NCBI RefSeq assembly: GCF_963855985.1
Contig: NC_087099.1
Coordinates: 14,290,001-14,354,000, forward strand
Direction: 5' to 3'
Length of the DNA stretch: 64,000 nt
Origin: Ostrinia nubilalis
Lineage: Eukaryota; Arthropoda; Insecta; Lepidoptera; Crambidae
Shown: positions 1-13,900 of the stretch, piece after piece
Numbering within the stretch: position 1 is the stretch's first letter
Layout: every line of letters begins with the position of its first letter
Notes under the pieces: generated by a model
Seen by the model: the letters and a program-made list of their open reading frames with translations, nothing else
Told to the model about the DNA's origin: nothing
Databases searched by the model: none
Made by a program: the position numbers and the translations under genes

Positions 1-1100
1 AACTTCAAAAATGGTCAAGCAACAATGAAACACTGTTAAATGAAATAAGCAAGGATTCAGAAACAACAACAAGCAATTTGGAACTCAAAGTAGATGAAAT
101 TATCAAAATTCTTGGACTTACCTGGAATATGATACACTTCCTCTCTGGAAAAGTGGACCTGCATGGTTAAAAAACATAACCATAGAACACGACAGAACGG
201 ACATGAAGGACGCGAACTTAGAAGAGAAAGAAAAGAAAGCTTACCATGTAACCAAGGAAAATCGACAAAACACCATTTGAAGCGAGTGATTGGCACAGCA
301 ACCCTTACCTATGAAGAAATATCTACGTTGTTATACCAAATTGAAGCGTGTCTCAACTCAAGGCCGTTATCACAGATCAGTACCAATTCACAAGATCCAA
401 CACCTCTCACACCAGGTCATTTTATCATCGGTGAACCTTTAGTACTTGTGCCCGATAACAATTATGAAATGTCAACAATATCATCTTTGAAACGCCGGCA
501 GCTAACCCAACAAATGCTCCAGGTCTTTTGGCGTAGGTGGTCAAACGAATATTTAACTCAGTTTTTGCAACGGTACAAATGGGCAAATAAAACACCAGAG
601 CCTAGAATTGGGGATGTAGTTTTAGTTAAAGAGGACGATCTTCCTCCTGCGAAGTGGTTAATGGGCATAATTACCGAAAAGCACAAAGGTTTGGACAACC
701 TTACGAGAGTTGTTAGTATAAAATGTAGGGATACCATTATTAAAAGGCCTGTTGTAAAATTGTGTGTTTTGCCAGTGGCTGAATAGAGCTATTTTATTTT
801 TATATTATCATGTTTAAGTGATGAGTTTTGTGGTTTTCGTTTTGTTTAATCACTTTTGTGAACAAGTAAGTTAAGTTGTTAAGTTATCTTAGAACAATAT
901 TTTTGTATACCTATCCATTTATAAGGTTAAACTCTAACTATTGTTTTGTTATCTAGTCACCATGATTTAACCAATTTAAATTTCTTATAATGTTTTGTTT
1001 TTACCTAACTATACAGTCCACTCTTTCGTTGGTGGTTAATCATGGTGGGCGGAATTATGACCATTCCGGTCATGGTGGGCGGAATGTTTAATACCATAAA
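1..1100 (+). mobile_element. Decayed BEL/Pao LTR retrotransposon, 3' part
   Basis: Frame 3 at 3-170 reads LQKWSSNNETLLNEISKD...IIKILGLTWN, typical of the BEL/Pao reverse-transcriptase end, and is then disrupted. A shifted frame carries LWKSGPAWLKN, a pre-integrase motif. From about 265 an open frame ending at the stop near 786 carries TLTYEEISTLLYQIEACLNS RPL, LTPGHFIIGEPL, and the WRRWSNEYL...GDVVLVKEDD...W region of the BEL integrase C-terminal domain. Parts between these motifs are deleted. The repeated CATGGTGGGCGGAAT near 1040-1085 may mark the 3' LTR start; its far end is not definable. It lies downstream of the last visible EPG5 exon, opposite in orientation. Confidence 0.85.
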
Positions 1101-1859
1101 GTAATAAAAAAGAAGAATTTGTCATGTCATCAACAGTGTCACGGGAGAATTGTTTTTTGTGAAACTAAATCAAAATAAAGGATATTTTATCATCACATAC
1201 ATTGTTGGACTTTATTCAAAATTAATATTATCAAAGTAATTGGTAATTGAAATAATTGAATACTTGAAATAAAATCGATTAAATTTACAGATTATTATCT
1301 ATGAATATTGTCTATGACTTACAGATTTTCCAGAGATAGGACCTAAACTTAAACGTCAAATGTCGATTTGACATTTTAACATGTTGCAAAAATTTTCACC
1401 ATCCAAATATTTTGTTAAAATATTTTGATTTCAATGTTAGATTTCATATTTGTTTCGTCATGAGAATAAAGTTGGTTTCATGAGGTTGTGAAATAATGTG
1501 TATGATACTAAGAAAACGTGAGTAATTATAGTGAAATTGTGTGCATAAGTGTTTGTTTACATCGATGGAAATTTCTAAAGAATTTAGGATTAGGTGTCTG
1601 TCTATTGTCTCTGTCTCCCTCGCGAACCGATACTTTGGCCCGGTTTCCACCAAGGCGGAGCGGAGTAGAGAAGTGTTCTGAATAAACCGGACCTTAACAT
1701 TGTCGCAGTCTTCTGTCCCGGTCTCTTAACTCTGTCGCGGCGCGAACCGATGCATTAATAAGACACACAAAAATGATAGCATTAGCGTTAACTGAGTCGC
1801 CGTCATTAACGCCCAACTCGACGACATGAACGGTAACACACACATTTTCCTTATATTAC
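1101..1859. other. EPG5 intron sequence, no gene seen
   Basis: AT-rich to 1590, then Lepidoptera-type repeat debris with GTCTCTGTC and CGCGAACCGA motifs (1590-1760) that recur near 13.2-13.9 kb. Nothing coding recognised. Confidence 0.5.
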
Positions 1860-1987
1860 CTGAACTGCGGCAGCTCATGGTAGGGCACGGCCAGGCTGTA
1901 GTGCTGCGCGAAGAAGCGCTCCAGCGCCTCCTCTAGTGCCGGCTCCGGCAGCCGCTGCCACGGCAGGCGCGTCGCCTCTTCCAGCAC
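1860..1987 (-). CDS. EPG5: EPG5 exon 33 (last exon in window)
   Basis: 128 nt, acceptor CTGCGGGTAG, donor GTAATATAAGG, phases 0 in and 2 out. It encodes [20 protein letters not shown]...[11 protein letters not shown], in register with human LEQVYPSSVEEEAKLFLWWHQVLQLSL. It ends at a donor, so at least one more exon lies to the left of the window. Confidence 0.84.
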
Positions 1988-4900
1988 CTACCCGCAGAGG
2001 AAAACAAAATAAGTGGAATTCCCTGCATGTGTGAATAGGCTTAGTAAATCAAAGCCACACACCGCAGGTATAAGGAAAACTAGCTTTCGTCCGCTTGGAA
2101 TTTTGTCTGTCACAGAAAAACTTTAATCGCGCGCGTTCCTGTCTCAAAAACCGGGAAAACCTATCCAATGTCCTTTCCCAGGACTCAAACTATATCTATG
2201 CCAAATTTCATCAAAATCGGTTCAGTGGTTTAGGCGTGAAAGAGAGACAGACAGACAGAGTTACTTTCGCATTTATAATATTAAGTATAGATAAGTAATT
2301 ATGTGATAAATTCGTCTGTTGCACGGAAGTGATTGCATATACTCGAGTAGTATAAAGGCACTGCCAGCCCTACGTGACCATTTCCGTTGACACGATTGCA
2401 GCAGTAAACAGCAGTAGCAAACTCGCCGGGTCCACCTACACTCGCTTTCAGGCCGTTTCACGCCGCCGCATATCAATCACTCAGCTTACATAGCATTGTT
2501 GTATGAGCACTATTATGATGATACTGTACAGCAGCGGACGGCCGAAGACAGCTGCCCCTGCACGAGCTATAGGAAGATGCTGTCTATAGCTGCTTCGGAA
2601 TAACACCTAATACAAAACCTTGACATAGCTCGTAGACGATGGCCGCTGGGGCAGAAAAGTCCTCGAGTGGCGACCACGGGCTGGAAGACGTAGCGTGGGC
2701 AGGCCTCCTACCAGGTGGACCGACGATCTGGTAAAGGTCTGGATGCGGGCAGTGCAGGACCATTCATTGTGAAAAACCTTGGGGGAGGCCTTTGTCCAGC
2801 AGTGGACGTCATTTGGCTGAAACGAATTCTATTCCATCTATGGTAACAGTACAGTAGCAGCACTCACCCGGTCGTTCTGGAAGATGCCAGCAGTGAACAG
2901 GTGCAGTAACAGCGGCAGGCGAGCACCCAGCTCGGCCTCTCCAGCCGCTTACGTATACGCTTGAAGCCCGTCTCACGCCGCCGCGCACCAGTCGCCCAGC
3001 TCATAGTGTTGCACGAGTACTATGGTGACGCTATACAGCGGCGGGCCGTAGAAGACAGCGGCAGCGCCCCGATTGCGCTAATTTGTAATGTCTCCAATTC
3101 CTTTGTAATGTAATGCCTCCAGTCACGCTCCGTTTTCGTTCCACCTGATGTGCAATTCGGTATCGCGGTAAAGTTCATAAGCAAACAAAGACGAAACAAC
3201 GGAATTAACCACTTTCCATTATAAGTCCGAACACCTTATTTTTTCACTAAAACAGCAAATGTCCGTGAAGACGCAAGTGCGTTCCGTTTACGTTACAGAT
3301 TCGTTTGAATTTGTTTGAACTAGCTGTCAAAGCGACACCGCAATATGAATTTGTGCAAACACTTGATTTTCGTTCGTCCGCAATCGGGACACAGCTGGCC
3401 CTGCACGTGCTATTGAAAGCTGCTGTGTGTAGCTCGCTTCGGAATAACACCTATGGTAGTACAATAGCGGCACTCACCCGGTCGTTCTGGAAGATGCCAG
3501 CAGTGAACAGGTGCAGTAACAGCGGCAGGCGAGCACCCAGCTCGGCCTCTCCAGCCGCCCACGTGTACGCTTGAAGCCAGACGTTCAGCTCATAGTGTTA
3601 CATGAGTATAGATCGTTTCATCCACGAATACGCGCCCTTACACATTTTGGTCGAAGGAAGCGCGGGATGCGGAAAGATTTATCCGAGCAATCCGAGCGTC
3701 ATTATTGTAGTGTGCGCATGCACTGGATAATTATCCAGTTGCCTCGCTGTTATAACCACGCTTCCCTCGACCAAAAAGTGGTGGAGCGCATCTCCGTGGA
3801 TGAAACTATCTATACTATGATGACACTATACAGCAGCGGGCCGCAGAACAACTGCCCCTGCACGTGCTATATTGGAAGCTGCTGTTCACTGCTCGCTTCG
3901 GAATACACCTTCGGAATACCAGGGCTGTTGCCGTGACAACGGGCCTCCGCTGAAAATCTGTTTCGAGGCAAACCCTGGCGGTTTTGATGTATGCTGTCAC
4001 TTTGTATGTACTTACGTCTTACTTGCTTCTTTATCTTTCTGTCAAGTGCAAAGCTTTTTTGATTTTTGACTCACCCGGTCGTTCTGGAAGATGCCAGCAG
4101 TGAACAGGTGCAGTAATAGCGGCAGGCGAGCACCCAGCTCGGCCTCTCCAGCCGCCCACGTGTACGCTTGAAGCCCGTCACACGCCGCCGCGCACCAATC
4201 GCTCAGCTCTCGGTCACCCAGGTGGCACACCTAACAATAATAAACGAATGCTAAAGTTTTTAAAAACATTAAATTAGCGTACACTAACTTCCGTATTCAC
4301 AAACATTACTATAAGGTCTCACAGTGCGCGTGTAAGCATAAGCTGACGCACGAAACAACCACAGATCTCTATTCAACGCTGTATGTTCGATTTGCTGCTT
4401 TACATAAGCAAGCATCGTTTGTGAGTACGGGCGTAACTCAACTACATAATGTAAGGAAATTGTTACTAATCCTTACAAACTATGGATGAAAGTCTGAAGT
4501 AAATTAAATATTATTATTATTCAGTCAGAAGAAGGCAACAGACTAGAGACAAAAAATAAATACAGAGCCGCAAAAAGGAAGCAATAAACACCGCGAGGAT
4601 GTTGGCTGGCTGATGTTGACTCCATAAAACGAATGAGACACTGGATAAATTTAGTATGATTTGAAGATCAGATACTGAAGTCTGAACAGATTTTTTAAAA
4701 TCCCATCAACCCCCAGTCGCCTCCCGCTTTCCTTAGATCTAAGGCTAAGAACTCACGGCACGATTTTCACCCGCACCCGCGGTGGTTGTGGAATTGCGGT
4801 TCCAAAACTCACGGTTTCAAAACTCATGGGACCGGTTATTTGCGCGGTTACACAGCCGCCGATCATCACCCGCAAACGTGGCGGGCGATAATCGCAAGAC

Positions 4901-7900
4901 GGGCGGTTCGTTATTGTCGCTTAGCGAGAAGTAGAATATCAACTTCTGGCATAGTTTAGCGATGAAAATATAAAGAAATTTAAAAACGAACTTCAAATTA
5001 TTGCCTGGAACGATATACTCTTACCTGGAAATAGTGTTAACTGTAATTACAACGCCTTCAATGCTACTCTGCAAAACCTTTTAAATAGGCACATCCCTAA
5101 AACAATATACCAATCGTACAACAAACAAAGAAAAACTTATCTGACTCCTGGCCTAAAAAGGTCTTGCCATAATAAAAGACTTTTAAAATACCTTAAATCA
5201 CAAACAAAGAGTAAAATAATTCACGATTATTATAAATCATATAGTAAAATATTAAGAAAGGCTTTCTATATGTCTAAAAAGTTAAATAATTCATACAAAT
5301 ATATAAACTCAAAAAACAAAAGTAAGGCTATGTGGCAAATTATAAATAACCAGATAAATTCCAGACCCCGAGCACCTAAGCAAAACATTATCCTAAAACA
5401 AAATCAAACACTACACAAAGACCCAAAAATAGTAGCAAACCATTTTAACAACTATTTCAGTACAATAAGCAATACACAGCCTATAGGTAATTTTCAGACC
5501 CTGAGTAAGAATAACATTATACAAAACTCCCTCTATTTGCAACAAATTGAACAAAGTGAAACTCGTAAAATAATAAATGATCTTAAAAATAAAACAAGTT
5601 TTGGCATAGACGAAATCCCCCCATGCTTAGTGAAAAATTGCGCTGATGAACTAGTATATCCATATACCTTACTGATAAATCAGTCATTCATGGAGGGCTG
5701 CTTTCCTGATGCATTAAAAATATCATTGGTTAAGCCAGTCCATAAGAAAGGAGACAAATCCGATGCAAATAATTATCGCCCAATCGCGTTGCTACCAACA
5801 TCCGCTAAAATACTGGAAATGGCAATGGCTAAACGACTTACCTCATTCTTTGAAAAATTTAAAATATTTAACGATACCCAATATGGCTTTCGAAAAAATA
5901 GAAGTACTACTTTGGCTATATCGATGGTGGAAATATCAATTACTGTAAGGGACAAAACACGACTTTTCAGGAGAGCCAAAAAACGAATTTTTTTTTCTTT
6001 ATACCTCAATATCTTTTTATGTGATGTTACGATTTAAATAGTTTCTATGGCAAAGTTTCTTAGAATTTTCTGTTCTTTCATAATATAAACGCCAAATTTT
6101 CGAAAAATGGGTAGTTTAAAAGATAGCATGTCCCTTACATTAAAAAAAAGAGCTTGACTGTACCTTACAATGTTGAAATTTCACAGTATGGAATGTCATG
6201 TATGTTGTAAGGTACATTTAAGAATAAACACGACAGTAATATTATTGTAACTTGACAATTTTAACATTGAAACCTGATGTAAGTAGAGGTTGCATTCGAG
6301 TTTTCATTAACAAAACGAAGAGAAGAGATAGAAACAACACAACTTAATGTTCACAAATGCAGTTGGAGGCATCAAATACACATCACCAACAAAACATTTA
6401 GTCACTGATGATGCCTACGTCTGCATTTGTGAACAAGTTGTCTTGTTTCTATCTTTTTCTGTTCATTTTTACGCAGTTAGGTTTTTTTTTCAATCATCGT
6501 TCGTTCGTTTTAGCCGAATGACGTCCACTGCTGGACAAAGGTCTTCCCCCAAGGATTTCCACAACAACCGGTCCTGCGCCGCCCGCATCCAGGCACTTCC
6601 TACAACCTTCACCAGATCGTCGGTCGACCTAGTGGGGATCTGCAGCACATTACGTCTTCCAGCTCGTGGTCGCCACTCAAGATTTTTTCTGCCCCAGCGG
6701 CCATCAGCTTTGCAAGCTACGAGCTCCATCCACTGCCACTTGATTTTAGCGATTCTGCGGACTATGTCAGTCACTTTGGTTCTCCTGCGGATCACGTCAT
6801 TTCTGGTTCAATCACTACGAGCATAGCACGCTCCATCGCCTTTGACCTTGAGTCTTCTTATGAGGCCCACAGTAAGCGACCACGTCTCAGATCCATAAGT
6901 TATCAAAGACTTTTGTCTTGAGACAGTGCGATATTTCAGACGTGAGAATATCGCGAAGCTTCCTGAACGTTGCCAGCCGAGTTGGATTCGAAGATTGACC
7001 TCTTCCTCGAAGTTAGACCTACCTAAGGCTGGTTTTAGTGTCACGCAGACCGTCAGTGCGGATCGCTCCGCACAGCCAATCTGTATGAACTGATAGGGAG
7101 CGAGCGATTCCTGCGGACCGCATTACTCTAAAACGCTTCCTCGAAGTTTACAGATCGGCTGTGTGAAGCGGATCCGCACTGGACGGTCCGCGTGACACTA
7201 TAACCAGCCAGTCCAGTTAGGACTGTTTGTACTAGGTATACAGGGTGTTAGGTAAATGGGTATATGAGCCGACACTAGCCCATGTTAACATATGCATATA
7301 CATGGTATGGTGAAGTCAGAAAATTGATATCATAATTTTAATTATTTTAATTTTCATACGAATCTGATTTTATAAATTTTATTTTGTATGAACATTTAAA
7401 AAATTAAAATGATGATATCAAATTTCTGACTTCACCATACCATTTATAGCCTGACCAGGAACATAAAAACCCTCGCCATGTTGCGGAAAACTAATGGTAC
7501 TAATTTCTTTTAATGGCAACAGTAACTAAAAACTTCATTGACATGTCACCTTGCATGTCAGTCTATTGCTGTCAAAGTATAAACAAACTTTATTTTAAAT
7601 GTGCGCAATTGATTTTGTGAATTAAATTGCTAAAATCTTTTTATAGTCGTGAAAGAAAAGTGGTTCACAATGTGTTAAAGTATTTGTCGAAGAGAAATAC
7701 TAAGGGTTCGGACAATATTTTCATTGAATAATGTTTTCGACAAAGGTTGTCAAATTGACTGACATGTTTATCGTATAGTACAGTCCACTATGAAAATTAG
7801 CTGTGGTTTGTTTCAACTACCTATTTTAAAGTTTTTTGTCACTTTCTAAGTGTTGAATTTTATGGAATTGGGAAAGAAGTACCGAGTTTGAAGCGTTCAT

Positions 7901-10900
7901 GAGCAGACATTGCAGTTGAATATTCAAGTTCTGAATTTGATTATTGATGAATAATAAAATAAATCCTACTAACTCGATTGATGGTTTCATTTAATTTATT
8001 TAAACCAGGTTACCTATAATAATATTTTTTCGTTAATTTATGAAAATATCAAATTAGCCCGTAATCCTGAATTGTGATACATAAAGTTAGCCTATTAATT
8101 TAACACAGGTACGACTGTACTCAGTGTTGCACTATCAAATGCAATTGACGCGCCTCTATGCCAGGGTTTTTATGTTCCTGGTCAGGCTATATATGCATAT
8201 GTTAACATGGGTTAGTGTCGGCTCATATACCCATTTACCTAACACCCTGTATATATGTGTCAACAACTGCCGAGTGTAAAGTATCCAACCTTTAGAGGAG
8301 TGGGTGCAACACGGACATTTGATATGATTTTGTCTTGTCCATGTTTCATTTTAAAACCCCCTTGTTGAGAGGCTCGACTGAGGCCATTGTGCATTGTGCC
8401 TAGATCTTCCACGGTCTCAGCCATGGCTATGATATCGTTTGCGAATCGAAGGTGGGTTATTTACTCACCGTTGATATTTATGCCAGAAACAGTTTCGGAG
8501 TTTTCAGTTCCCCCTGTCTGCTGCTGCAACTGGTTTCGAGTCTTGATCCTGGAGACGGAACGACATTGTGGCGTTTTCGTACAAGCCTTTCAACACATTT
8601 GACACCGTTGGAGAAACTGTAGTAGGTACTGCCCAGGTCTCGATCGAAGCTTTCTCATAGTCCACAAACGCCAGGCAAAGTGACTGACTATATACTCCTC
8701 GGTCTTCTGTATAATCTGCCGTGGCGTATGTATGTGGTGTACTAAAGCGATTGAGAGATTGAGAGGCTGGAAGTCATCGAGCTTACGAGCGAGACGATTC
8801 GTAATGACTCTCGAAAACAGCTTGTAGACATGGCTCAGAAGTGAGATGGGTCTATAATTCTTCAACAAGGTTTTGTCGCCTTTTTTGAAGAAGAGTGTTA
8901 CCACACTTCTGTGCCATACCGTAGGCGTTTTTCCTTCGAGGATGACGGAATTGAACAGCTTCTGAAGAGCCTTCAGCCCCTCGGTCAAAAACCCAACTGC
9001 GTAAAAATGAACAGAAAAAAGATAGAAACAAGACAACTTAGTGTTCAAAGTGTAGTAGGAGTGGGAGGCATTAAATGCATAATTATCACCACCAAAAAAA
9101 GTAATTGATATCCTATATGCATATTAACGTAAGGGCCTAATTATGATAAATCAAAAAGTTTAAAATGAAGTAAGGTTCAATGAGTTCAAAAGTTAAAACC
9201 AACAGTTTAGGGTAAGGGCTGAATTGTATTATTAAAAGGAATTTACGTCCTTTAAATCATTTGTTTCCCCAAAAGTCGTATTCAGACGACTAAAAATGTT
9301 TAAGGTAAGGGACATTTTTTTAAAGATATCAACATTTCAAGTATACCAATCGATAGAGCCGAAAATTCTGAATGCGTTGGTATATATAACTCATTTTGGC
9401 CAAAATGTCCCTTACATTAATTGATACTTCCACCATCGATATACAGGGTGTTACTTTGCATTCTTGCCATATTTACAGAGGTTACTATATTACTGATACT
9501 GATCACAAATCCGTTAAAAAATAATGCCCGAAAAATTTTTTTTTTAATCTTGAGTATTTTATTTTATCGACAATCTGTTAAACACATCACTAATTATCGT
9601 AACGCATGCACATCACTTGTTGGCGATGGCGATGAAGACTTTTTTACTTTTTATTGTATTTTTTAAATATCTATTGCAATCTATTGTCTTTAAAATGTCT
9701 TTTTGACACTTGTAAAAAACTGAGAAAACCATCAATCACAAATCACGTTATAAATTATACAAAAATGTCTGAAGTGTATTCAAACAACGAATAATTTAAT
9801 CAAAATGGTGCTTGGAGTGTCTGCAAGACGTCACGAAATGCTTGATGACGTACCGTTAGCGTTACACCAAATGCTCTACTACCAGCAGGATGGTGCTCCC
9901 CCACAATAAGGACGTCAAGTGCGCGAATAATACGTTTGGTGAACAGTGGATTGGACGAGGGGGTCCAGTTGCTTGGCCACCACGATCCTCGGACCTGACA
10001 CTAGTGGATTTTTGGCGTGACTTGAAACGACTGGTATGCGCAGAAGAGATAAACAGTGTAAACGCGTTACATGAAAGGATTGTTTTAGTGAAACTGTGAG
10101 ACAAAACGTTTATGTGTTGCGAAAACTAAAGCGGAAAACCTACGCTTCGCCGTGCTAGACTGTACCTTCATCAGAACGGAGGACAATTTGAACACTTGCT
10201 TCGCAGTACGTAAACTTTGTAAGTAGGAACTTATAAATAAATAATTAATTGTGAATAAGGTGATTTCATTTCATTCTTAATTTATTAATTTGTAAAAATA
10301 GGGTACAATGTTAAAATTAATTAAAACCCTAATAATTATTACGTATTTTTGACGGTCCTAAGCGCGTAAAGTAGAAAGGAAAATCTGAAATCAATTAAAG
10401 AGTATTTTAAAATAATTATTATGACTGGATAAAAAGGCTGGTACCCAGAGCCATAAAACAACAGATTATTAAGAACTAGGCCACGCCCACTAGGTTTATT
10501 CCACTTGCACCTGTAGAACGTGCGAGACAAAATTGGTTTATTCCGATTTGTACTGAAAAACCAAATTTACTAAAATCTTAGTGTACTTTCTTTATGGGAG
10601 TCTCTTGTTAAATCTTAAATAATAGGTATTGTTCCCTACTTTTATCTCTGTGAATATGGCAAGAATGCAAAGTAACACGGTGTATAAGTACGTGCAGAGA
10701 ATACTAGACATCATTAATAATAAAGAATACGCTGTGGGTCTGTTACTCGATATGAGTAAAGCGTACGATAGAGTAAATCACAAAATTTTATTAGATAAAC
10801 TCTACGGACTTGGTATAAGGGGTACGCCATTTGATTGGTTCAAATCATACCTCAGAAACAGGTATCAGTATGTTGAGGTGGAAAATACAGATTTTGAGAC

Positions 10901-13900
10901 GAAACGCATTGAACACATAAGATCAGACATTATCCCCATCACCGGCTCTATCCCTCAGGGAAGCGTCCTGGGCTGTGTTCTGTTCCTGGCCTATGTGAAT
11001 GACTTGCCTCAGAAAATTCCCTTCGATAGTGTCTCATTTGCAGACGACGTATCGATTATCCTGCCATGTAAAAATACAGTCACGCTTGAGACGGACCTGG
11101 TCGTAGCACTGGACTCGATTATGGATTGGCTTAGTCATAATAACCTTCACTTGAATCTTGAAAAAACCAAACTAATTCAATTCAGACCATACCAAAAAAC
11201 TCCCCTTGACATTAACTTTAAGTATCGATCAAAGGAAATAGAAACGGTAGATTCAACTTCTATGTTAGGTATTGACATTGATACAAATATAAATTGGAAA
11301 CCATATATCCAGAAGCTATCAAACAAATTGTCATCTTTCATATATGCCCTGGGTCGACTAAAACGGATTACCAACTTGGAAACTGCTCTCTCCGCCTATC
11401 ATGCATATGCCCATTCGCGACTCTCTTACGGCATCATATTGTGGGGAAATAGCAGTGCAATCCAAGAAATTTTTATACTTCAAAAAAAATGAATCAGAAT
11501 TTTATCTAATATAGAACAAACTGACACCTGCAAGCCCCATTTTATAAAATTTAATATACTCACTTTACCTAGCCTATACATTTTTGAAGCTTGTAAGTTC
11601 GTAAGAAGACACCCTGAATTTTACTCCCCTGTTAAATTAATCAGACGCAATAATCGTTATCAAAACAAACTGAAGGTACCAACTACTAAACTCGAATTAT
11701 ACTCTTCCGCGCCACACTCAATGTTAATAAAAATATATAACCACATCCCAAATGAAATTAAAAATATAGATAAAATATCATCATATGAAAAACAATTAAA
11801 GAAGTTTCTCACTCTCAAAAGCTATTATTCCATCTCTGAATTTTTTAATGAAAATATTATGTAATGGTCTGTCTTTGTTTATACAATAATAATAATAATG
11901 TAATTGTATAATTTTATAATATTTAATTTTATAATTTTAATGTTTATTTAATTTTATGATTTTAATGTTTATTTAATTTTATTTTAGTTTGACAAATATT
12001 TCTTTATTTTAATGTTATTTTTAAGTTTTTGCAACGCCTTCACTAGGCGTCACATGTTCAATATTATGTTCTTGTCAACCCTTACCCATGTGACATGCAA
12101 TAAATAATTTGAATTTGAATAGTCTCCGACCTAAGCTTGTATCTGTACAAACGAAGGGAAATGTAAAAATACTGTACATTTAAAATGTATACGCGCACTG
12201 TATGCTTCCATTGTATGTTTTTTGTGTTACCTCTGTCTTGTTTGCTTTTTTTATATACCTACTTTGTCTTTTCCAGTAGCGGCGTAAGGGGGGGGGGGGG
12301 GCGGTCCGCCCCGGGTGCCAAGCATCAGGGGGTGACACAAGTCGCGCAGAGTAGTACTCACTGGCACATCTGCATGGCAAATCTGCGATCTATTCATGAT
12401 ACGGTGGGGTGCGATTGTCTTTCAATCTTCGAATCGGTAGGTAACCCCAAAATCCTGGGGGGTACCAGGGGGTGCCTTAGGACCTATAACGGGGGAGAGG
12501 GGGTGATCGCCCCGGGTGCCATGCTACGCCGCCACTGGTCTTTTCTGATGTGCATTGCAATGTTTCTTTCTTTCTAACCTGCAGCAAGGCCTGCAGACTG
12601 CTGGCCCGCAGCCACTGGTGGCTCCGCCAAGGCCCACGCGCCAGTTCCGCCAGTAGAGCGGACGCCTGCACGCGGCTTTCTTGGTTGGGCGCGCGGTGCA
12701 CGCTCGCGCACGTCTGCACCGCCCACTCGAATATCTGGGAGAGTAGGTGCTCTTCTGTGCCTGCGCGAAACAAATGTTTGGTTACAAACGCAATATCAAG
12801 TCTTTAAGTCCTTTTAACGACTGACGCCCGCGCGACTAGTACGCAGAACTGAAAGCCGATGGGGCAGCAAGGTTCTGGAGTAGAAAACGCAGCGTAGGTC
12901 GTCCTTGTGGGTACAAGGTGACCGACGACCTAATAAAGGTAGCAAGAAGGCGCTGGATGCAGGCCGCTACCAACCATGCGATGTGGAAGTCATTGGGGAG
13001 GTCTATGTTCAGCAGTGGACGTCCTGTGGCTGAAATGGTGATGATGAACGACTGACGACGAGCTGATTTCAAATGTTTATGAAGAGCAGCAATGCAAATG
13101 CTACTAGCTTACGTAATGCCGTTGCAAACAGATCAATTGATTTGAGACGTTCACTGCTTCTAAAAGCCTTGAGCAGTCCAGCGTTGCCACTAGACTAAAT
13201 GCGGCGGTTCGCGCTGCGACAGAGACAAGCAACCGAGACAAAAGACCGAGACGATCACAGATCACAGAAACTAAAGGGATATGTGACAAGAGGGCGAGCC
13301 GGTGTCGCAGCAATATGCCCAAAAACACTCGTTGTTGTGTTGCATTGCTCGTGGCAACAATGATGACAGTAGCAACGTCATATTATTATGTAAACAGTTT
13401 ACATTGCTTGCGTAGTACTAAAGATTATTCGAACGTTGAGTACTGATACAGCAGGGGTGATGAGCACATAATATTTTGATTACTTTGTGTGTGTGATTTC
13501 TAATGCGACACTGAGTTTCGAACTCAGCGCATTAGTTGGAATCTCTCTATATCTCTAGGGAGATGAGACGATAGACCGCAACCGTTGCTTGACTTTAGGC
13601 AATGTACAAATTAAACATCAGTTCGCGAGCGAGACAGAGACAGCAGAGACCTAAGTCAAGTATATCTATCCTGGTACGTCGACTCCTTGAGCCGGTTCGG
13701 GCGTCGAGCTGGTGCTCATGGCCCGTGCGTCTTCTCGACTGTCTACTGCCAGTCGGCGGTTGGGACGTCGCTTTGGCGACGGACTGGCCTGTAGCTACTA
13801 TCTGGCACCACTGTCCGGCCCTCGGCGCGGTACTAGCCCACCGGGTGAGTCGACGTTGGTCGAGGTCCAGTGAACGACCAGCGAGCGGGCGGATTGAACG

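Larger units (their letters stand above)
2437..4230 (-). repeat. EPG5 exon 32 duplication series
   Basis: Three clear copies of the exon 3' part with donor start at 4075, 3478 and 2868, plus a degenerate fourth. The spacer motif (TACAGCAGCGG...CTGCCCCTGCACG) is also repeated. Two different transposons interrupt separate copies of the spacer (3066-3388 and 3606-3815), and copies differ by substitutions, so the duplication is old. Confidence 0.8.
7240..8251. mobile_element. MITE A nested in the RTE remnant
   Basis: Sixty-base inverted ends starting ACAGGGTGTTAGGTAAATGG (7240) and mirrored at 8251, flanked by TATA. It contains a further hairpin (7300-7443) and MITE B (7445-8191). Confidence 0.8.
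5921..9439. mobile_element. Outer TIR element nested in the LINE
   Basis: Ends are inverted: TCGATGGTGGAAATATCAAT at 5921 and ATTGATACTTCCACCATCGA at 9439, continuing into GTAAGGGAC/GTCCCTTAC, and flanked by TA. About 3.5 kb, itself full of later insertions. No transposase recognised. Confidence 0.7.

Noticed and set aside
6490..9048. Functional reverse-transcriptase genes
   Set aside because: RTE fragments carry frameshifts, are split by MITEs and lack the catalytic core.
12185..12577. Plus-strand 130-codon frame at 12.2-12.6 kb
   Set aside because: It overlaps a MITE and the antisense of EPG5 exon 31, with no recognisable domain.
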